This document shows, one piece after another, positions 6,557 through 10,427 of a stretch of DNA of 10,427 bases. The DNA lies in contig RFKJ01000819.1 of the NCBI GenBank assembly GCA_003694325.1, positions 1 through 10,427 on the forward strand, written 5' to 3'. The translations under genes were made by a program, and so were the position numbers. The number at the start of each line of letters is the position of its first letter. Position 1 is the first letter of the stretch. This DNA is from Deltaproteobacteria bacterium. Lineage in GTDB: Bacteria; Myxococcota_A; UBA796; UBA2385. Below the pieces are notes generated by a model. That model made no database searches, had not been told where the DNA came from, and was given only the letters and a program-made list of their open reading frames with translations.

Positions 6557-7060
6557 GTGACCGACTCCTCCCCTCCCCATCCCCTGCGCCTCGACCAGCA
6601 GCTCGACCCCCGCGTCGTGACCCTGTGGCGCCTGCAGCGGCTGATGTCCCTGGTGCTGTTCGGCGTGCCGGTCGCCATTGCGGTGGTGGTCGGCGTGCGG
6701 ATGGTGGCCCCGACCTGGCTGGCGGTGCTGGCCGGGGTGGTGGTGGTCCTGTGGCGCCTGGTCATGGCCCTCGGGTGGCCGGCCCTGCAGTACCACCACT
6801 TCCGGTACAGCGTCCGGGAGCACGACCTCCTGGTGCAGAGCGGGGTGCTGTTCCGCCGCTGGTCCAGCGTCCCCTTCAGCCGCATCCAGCACGTCGATAC
6901 CCAGCAGGGGCCGCTGGAGCGCTACCTGGGGCTGGCCCGCCTCGCGGTGTTCACCGCCGCCGGCATCCACGCCGACAGCAGCATCCCCGGGCTGTCCTGG
7001 GAGGACGCCGAGCGCCTGCGCGACGAGCTGTCGCGACGCGGCGGGGACGACGGTGTCTGA
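6557..7060 (+). CDS. YdbS-like bacterial PH-domain membrane protein
   Basis: This encodes 167 residues. Two adjacent hydrophobic helices (~28-48 and ~53-74) are followed by a bacterial PH domain of the bPH2 (YdbS) type at ~80-155. Its hallmarks are HFRYSVREHDLLVQSGVLFRR and VPFSRIQHVDTQQGPLERYL, then GLARLAVFTAAG. Proteins of this family are small inner-membrane proteins with the PH domain probably in the cytoplasm. In Bacillus subtilis ydbS and ydbT are adjacent; a link to resistance against peptide toxins has been proposed for that pair, but the molecular role is unclear. The GTG at 6557 is chosen because it lies six bases after an extended -10 element, and the N-terminus RLDQQLDPRVVTLWRLQR just precedes the first helix as usual. 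The stop overlaps the next gene by 8 bp, so the two are surely co-transcribed and probably translationally coupled. Confidence 0.9.
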   Translation: MTDSSPPHPLRLDQQLDPRVVTLWRLQRLMSLVLFGVPVAIAVVVGVRMVAPTWLAVLAGVVVVLWRLVMALGWPALQYHHFRYSVREHDLLVQSGVLFRRWSSVPFSRIQHVDTQQGPLERYLGLARLAVFTAAGIHADSSIPGLSWEDAERLRDELSRRGGDDGV

Positions 7061-8951
7061 GCAGCCGCCCGAGGCGCCCGCCCCGCCGGCGGAGGCGCCC
7101 GCGCTGCCGCCCGAGGGTCCCGCGCCGCCGCCCGAGGGTCCCGAGCCTCCGGCCGACATCCCGGCCGACACCCCGGCGGACACTGCGCAGGCCCCTCCGG
7201 AGACGGCGTGGCGCCGGGTACACCCGGCCAGCCTCGCCATCAACCTGCTGCCCCAGGCCTGGCGAACCCTGCGGGGGGCCTGGCCGCTGTTCGTCGCCCT
7301 GATCCTGGGGGGCGAGGACCTGGGGATCCGGGCCGTCGACCTCAGCATGGTGCTGCTGTTCGGCGGCCTGACCATCGCCCGGACCGCGATCCACTACCTG
7401 ACCCTGCGCTACCGCCTCCACGACGGGCGCCTGGAGATCAAGAGCGGACTGCTCAACCGCCAGGCCCGGATCATCGATCCCAAGCGCATCCAGAACATCG
7501 AGCTGGTCCAGAACATCGCCCACCGGCTCACCGGCCTGGTCGAGCTGCGGGTCGAGACCGCGGGCGGCGCATCGACGGAGGGGCTGCTGTCGGCCCTGTC
7601 CGCCGATGAAGCCCACCAGCTCCGCGATGCCCTGCGGGCGCTCCAGCACGCCTCCGAGCAGCGCGCGGCCCGCCGCCGGGGAGAGGAGCCCCGGGCCGAT
7701 CCCGAGCTGGTCCCCGAGGTGATCCTCGCCCTGAGCCCCCTGGAGCTGGTGGCCTACGGCCTCACCCGCCGGACCATGGGGACGATCGCCGTCCTCTCCG
7801 CGGTGGGCATGCAGGTGCTGGACCTCGCCGAGCCCGACCAGGCCGAGGAGATCGCCCAGAACCTGGGGCCATCGGCCATGGTGGCCATGGTGCTGCTGGC
7901 CTTCGCCGGCAGCTTCCTGTTCTCGGCCGGGCAGTCGCTGCTCCGCCATCACCGCTTCCAGCTCCTGGGAGAGGGCCTCCGGCTGGTCACCGTGGAGGGG
8001 CTCACCACGCGACGGCGGGTGGAGGTGCCCCTGCGCAAGGTCCAGCTCGTCCGGGCCGACGAGCCCTTCCTGCGGCGGGCCATGGGCTACGGCACCCTGC
8101 TCATCGAGACCGCCGGGTTCAGCATCACCGAGGGGCAGCTCCGGCAGGCCGAGGCCGTCATCCCCATGGTCGAACGGGACCGGCTCCCCGAGCTGGCCGG
8201 GCGCGCCATCCCCTCGCTGGACCTCGATCCCTGGTCGGCGCCGTTGCTGCCCCCCCATCCCCGGGCCCTGCACCGGGGCCTGATCCGGCGCACGGCGGCG
8301 GCGCTGGCGCTGTCCGCCGGAACGACCGCGTTGTTCTTCCCGTGGGGCGGCCTGTCCCTGTTCCTGTTCGTGCCAGGGGCCCTGGTCACCGCCTGGTTCG
8401 ACTGGCGGTGGCAGGGATGGCGGGTCACCCCCGACACCATCATCACCCGGCGCGGCTACTTCACGCGGCGGACCTGGGTGATCTCCCGCGACAAGGTCCA
8501 GAGCGTCCATGTCGGCCAGACGCCGTTCATGCGGGGCCTCGGCATCGCCTCGGTCATCGTCCGGGCGGCCGGAAGCGACGTCGACCTGCCCGACCTCGGC
8601 CTGGACCAGGCCATCGGCCTGATGCTCGAGCTGTCGCCCCGGCCGGCCGGGTCCCGCCCTCCTTCAGCCGCCGCCGAGCAGCAACCGCACCGCCAGCACG
8701 CTGCCGATGACCCCCATCAGGTCGGCCGCCAGCCCGGCCAGGACAGCGTGCCGGATCCGGCTGACGCCGACACTGCCGAAGTAGACCGCCAGGACGTAGA
8801 AGGTCGTCTCGGTCGACCCGTTCATCGTGCTGGCGAGGTTGCCGATGTAGGAGTCGGGGCCGAAGGTCTTCAACAGGTCGGCGGTGATCCCGAAGGCCCC
8901 GCTGCCCGACAGCGGCCGGAGCAGGGCGAGGGGGAGGACCTCGGCGGGTAG
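7053..8951 (+). CDS. YdbT-like membrane protein with three bacterial PH domains
   Basis: This encodes 632 residues as read, against about 490 for Bacillus subtilis YdbT. Residues 1-50 are a Pro/Ala/Glu-rich tail with near-repeats of PPEGPAP. Three units follow, each of hydrophobic helices plus a bPH2 domain. PH domains lie at ~117-196 (LRYRLHDGRLEIKSGLLNR, then RIQNIELVQNIAHRL), ~298-380 (RRVEVPLRKVQLVRADEPFL) and ~453-527 (GWRVTPDTIITRRGYFTRRT, then KVQSVHVGQTPFMRGLG). Hydrophobic stretches are near 75-110, 240-295 and 412-448. The GTG at 7053 overlaps the YdbS-like stop and has GGGGA upstream. The recognisable protein ends near residue 530. From residue 538 the frame lies entirely opposite the SpmAB gene, codon for codon, with a polar Gln/Asp/Gly-rich composition that looks like antisense readout, until TAG 8949-8951. 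That tail is probably translated simply because no earlier stop exists, unless a frameshift in the sequence hides one. Confidence 0.88.
   Translation: MSEQPPEAPAPPAEAPALPPEGPAPPPEGPEPPADIPADTPADTAQAPPETAWRRVHPASLAINLLPQAWRTLRGAWPLFVALILGGEDLGIRAVDLSMVLLFGGLTIARTAIHYLTLRYRLHDGRLEIKSGLLNRQARIIDPKRIQNIELVQNIAHRLTGLVELRVETAGGASTEGLLSALSADEAHQLRDALRALQHASEQRAARRRGEEPRADPELVPEVILALSPLELVAYGLTRRTMGTIAVLSAVGMQVLDLAEPDQAEEIAQNLGPSAMVAMVLLAFAGSFLFSAGQSLLRHHRFQLLGEGLRLVTVEGLTTRRRVEVPLRKVQLVRADEPFLRRAMGYGTLLIETAGFSITEGQLRQAEAVIPMVERDRLPELAGRAIPSLDLDPWSAPLLPPHPRALHRGLIRRTAAALALSAGTTALFFPWGGLSLFLFVPGALVTAWFDWRWQGWRVTPDTIITRRGYFTRRTWVISRDKVQSVHVGQTPFMRGLGIASVIVRAAGSDVDLPDLGLDQAIGLMLELSPRPAGSRPPSAAAEQQPHRQHAADDPHQVGRQPGQDSVPDPADADTAEVDRQDVEGRLGRPVHRAGEVADVGVGAEGLQQVGGDPEGPAARQRPEQGEGEDLGG
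7106..7142 (+). repeat. Short tandem repeat coding for the Pro-Glu-Gly tail
   Basis: The 16-base unit GCCGCCCGAGGGTCCC occurs at 7106-7121 and again at 7127-7142, a 21-bp period that adds seven residues (PPEGPAP-like) per unit. GAGGCGCCCG repeats nearby at 7071-7080 and 7092-7101. It lies in the low-complexity N-terminal tail of the YdbT-like protein, where length variation would stay in frame. Confidence 0.7.
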
Positions 8952-9902
8952 GCCCAGGGGCTCGGTGACCGTACCCAGCAGGCCGGTGATCCACTCCAGG
9001 CCCCCCGAAGCCCGCAGCATCCCCATCGCCGACAGGATCGCCACCAGGTAGGGGATGATGAGCAGGGCGAGGTTGAAGCCCTCCCGGGCTCCCCGCACGA
9101 ACACCTCGTAGACCTTGACGCCGCGGGCCACCCCGAAGCTCAGCATCCCGAACACCAGCCCGGGCATGATCCAGGCGCTGGCCGACGGTCCCCCCCGGTA
9201 GACCGCCACGACCAGGGCCACCAGCAGGCCGAGGAACCCCAGCAGCGGGAGCAGTTCCACCGGGGAGGTGGGGGCTCCGCGGGCGATCGCCCGCCGGGAC
9301 TCCTCGGAAGGCGGCGGCGACTCGCCGAACACCGGCAGGCGGCCGAGCAGCTTCGCCGCCAGCACGCCGGCCACCGTGGACATCGCCGTCGCCATGAGGG
9401 TGGTCGGGAAGATGACGGCGGCGTCGGCGCTGCCGAGCTGGTCGCGGAGGCCGATGATCCCGGTGGGCAGCAACGCCAGCCCGCTGGTGTTGATCGCCAG
9501 GAACAGCACCATGGCGTTGGTCGCCGTCCCCTTGCGGGTGTTGAGCTGGTCCAGCTCCTGCATGGCCTTGAGCCCGAAGGGCGTCGCGGCGTTGCCCAGG
9601 CCCAGCGCGTTGGCGGCGATGTTCATGATCATCGCGCCCATGGCCGGGTGGTCCGGCGGCACGTCCGGGAACAGGCGCACCATCAGCGGGCGGATGATCC
9701 GGGCCATCATCTGCAGCCCCCCGCCCTCCTTGACCACCTCCATCAACCCCAGGAAGAGCGCGATGTAGCCCACCAGTCCGATGGCCAGCTCGACGCTGGC
9801 CTTGGCCGACTTCAGGGCCGCGTCCCCCACCTCGGCCGGGGTGCCGTTGATCACGGCGAACAGCGTGGCGACGGCGACGAGACCGTAGAAGATGACGTTC
9901 AT
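8664..9902 (-). CDS. Fused SpmA-SpmB nucleoside-recognition (Gate) domain membrane protein
   Basis: This encodes 412 residues with many membrane helices. The N-terminal half (~1-190) matches spore maturation protein A: LFPDVPPDHPAMGAMIMN, then IAANALGLGNAATPFGLKAM (95-114), with QLNTRKGTATNAMVLFLAIN following. The C-terminal half (~210-412) matches SpmB: KVYEVFVRGAREGFNLALLI, RPLSGSGAFG (329-338) and GPDSYIGNLASTMNGSTETT (348-367), ending with FYVLAVYFGSV and RIRHAVLAGLAADLMG. In Bacillus, spmA and spmB are separate and affect spore core dehydration; fused forms occur in many Gram-negative bacteria that do not form endospores, where the transported substrate is unknown. The ATG at 9900-9902 starts directly before the first hydrophobic helix; no strong ribosome site is visible. 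The upstream gene on the same strand ends 39 bp away. The last 96 codons, stop included, overlap the opposing YdbT-like frame. Confidence 0.92.
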   Translation of the reverse strand: MNVIFYGLVAVATLFAVINGTPAEVGDAALKSAKASVELAIGLVGYIALFLGLMEVVKEGGGLQMMARIIRPLMVRLFPDVPPDHPAMGAMIMNIAANALGLGNAATPFGLKAMQELDQLNTRKGTATNAMVLFLAINTSGLALLPTGIIGLRDQLGSADAAVIFPTTLMATAMSTVAGVLAAKLLGRLPVFGESPPPSEESRRAIARGAPTSPVELLPLLGFLGLLVALVVAVYRGGPSASAWIMPGLVFGMLSFGVARGVKVYEVFVRGAREGFNLALLIIPYLVAILSAMGMLRASGGLEWITGLLGTVTEPLGLPAEVLPLALLRPLSGSGAFGITADLLKTFGPDSYIGNLASTMNGSTETTFYVLAVYFGSVGVSRIRHAVLAGLAADLMGVIGSVLAVRLLLGGG

Positions 9903-9941
9903 CAGGGGCTCACCGGGGCGGGCATCGGGGGCACGAGCCGG

Positions 9942-10427
9942 TCACCCGGCCAGGCCGGGGCGGCCCTGGCTGGACAGGCGGATCGCCAGGAACAGGACCA
10001 GGCCCCGGGCCAGCACCACCGGCGACAGCGCCGCGAGGTGCAGCGGGCCGAGGTCGATGACCTCGATGGGGCGTCGCCCCTGCGGGATGTCCGGCGGGAT
10101 CGGGAACCGCTGGGCCTGCCAGGAGCGCGCCAGCGGCGCCGCCGGATCGACGTCGATGATGGAGATGAAGGGGATGGACCGGCGCAGCTCGGTGTCCATG
10201 ACGTCGTGGTTGAAGTGGGCGTCCAGCCAGCGCCGGAAGCCGTCCACCTGGATGGCGCCCCCCGAGGAGACCACCGCGGCGGTCCGGTCGCGCAGGCCCG
10301 GACTGTCGGCCAGGGCCGCCAGCACCCGCTGCACGGCGCGGCCGGCGCCCAGGAAGACGACCCGATCCGAGTCGGCCTCCAAGCCGGCGTCCACCGCGGT
10401 GATCAGCGCGGTCACCGCGGCTTCGGC
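9942..10427 (-). CDS. Hypothetical protein, 5'-truncated by the window edge
   Basis: 161 codons are visible, and the frame is open to the window edge, so the true start is probably beyond 10427. A GTG at 10413-10415 is possible but unsupported. Residues from RVVFLGAGRAVQRVLAALAD to TAAVVSSGGAIQVDGF suggest a beta-strand, glycine-rich turn and helix as in alpha/beta folds. The C-terminal LHLAALSPVVLARGLVLFLA is a hydrophobic stretch that could be buried or membrane-associated. I do not recognise the family. Nucleotide-binding or alpha/beta-hydrolase-like folds are possible from the glycine pattern, but no catalytic motif is clear. The gene lies 39 bp upstream of the SpmAB gene on the same strand, so the two may share a transcript. 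Confidence 0.65.
   Translation of the reverse strand, partial: AEAAVTALITAVDAGLEADSDRVVFLGAGRAVQRVLAALADSPGLRDRTAAVVSSGGAIQVDGFRRWLDAHFNHDVMDTELRRSIPFISIIDVDPAAPLARSWQAQRFPIPPDIPQGRRPIEVIDLGPLHLAALSPVVLARGLVLFLAIRLSSQGRPGLAG

Noticed and set aside
6951..8510. Leftward open frame of 519 codons opposite the YdbT-like gene
   Set aside because: Its sequence is Gly/Gln/Asp-rich antisense readout of membrane helices. The PH-domain signature on the other strand is convincing.
1..10427. Mobile elements, CRISPR, tRNA or rRNA genes, toxin-antitoxin or defence genes
   Set aside because: I read both strands for terminal inverted repeats, spaced repeats, transposase or nuclease motifs and tRNA-like folds and saw none. 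All substantial coding sequence is accounted for by the genes listed.

Overview
The window is very GC-rich and gene-dense. It reads as a chromosomal housekeeping segment from a high-GC bacterium of the former Deltaproteobacteria, most likely a member of Myxococcota or a neighbouring phylum. This is an inference from several features: a two-lobed helical-repeat protein whose C-terminal half I recognise as a conserved delta-type hypothetical, an EF-G-like second elongation factor, a fused SpmA-SpmB protein, frequent GTG starts and strong G/C at third codon positions. I see no rRNA, tRNA, CRISPR array, insertion sequence, integrase, phage gene or obvious defence system.

Layout, left to right. 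(1) At 1-677 (+) is the 3' part of a FecR-domain protein, cut by the window edge. (2) It converges on a leftward gene for a 405-residue alpha-helical-repeat protein (714-1931, -), with a GC-rich hairpin in the 36 bp between them. (3) Upstream of that lies a leftward EF-G-type translational GTPase (2006-4084, -), with its own candidate promoter and a clear hairpin terminator. (4) Next comes a leftward cluster of biotin protein ligase birA (6353-5604), an SRPBCC-fold protein (5578-5057) and type III pantothenate kinase coaX (5018-4236). The two named enzymes serve coenzyme metabolism: BirA biotinylates acetyl-CoA carboxylase, and CoaX makes the first committed step to coenzyme A. (5) Divergent from birA is a rightward pair of membrane proteins with bacterial PH domains, YdbS-like (6557-7060) and YdbT-like (7053-8951), overlapping by 8 bp. 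(6) The YdbT-like frame runs 288 bp into the 3' end of a convergent leftward gene for a fused SpmA-SpmB membrane protein (8664-9902). (7) The window ends inside a leftward gene of unknown function (9942-10427).

Most of the content is ordinary. The points that deserve a second look are the recurrent GTGCTA motif just before three starts, two of which look leaderless; the 288-bp codon-aligned antisense overlap of the YdbT-like and SpmAB genes; the EF-G paralogue lacking the usual catalytic histidine; and the uncharacterised two-lobed repeat protein next to it. I did not find a clearly new multi-gene system.
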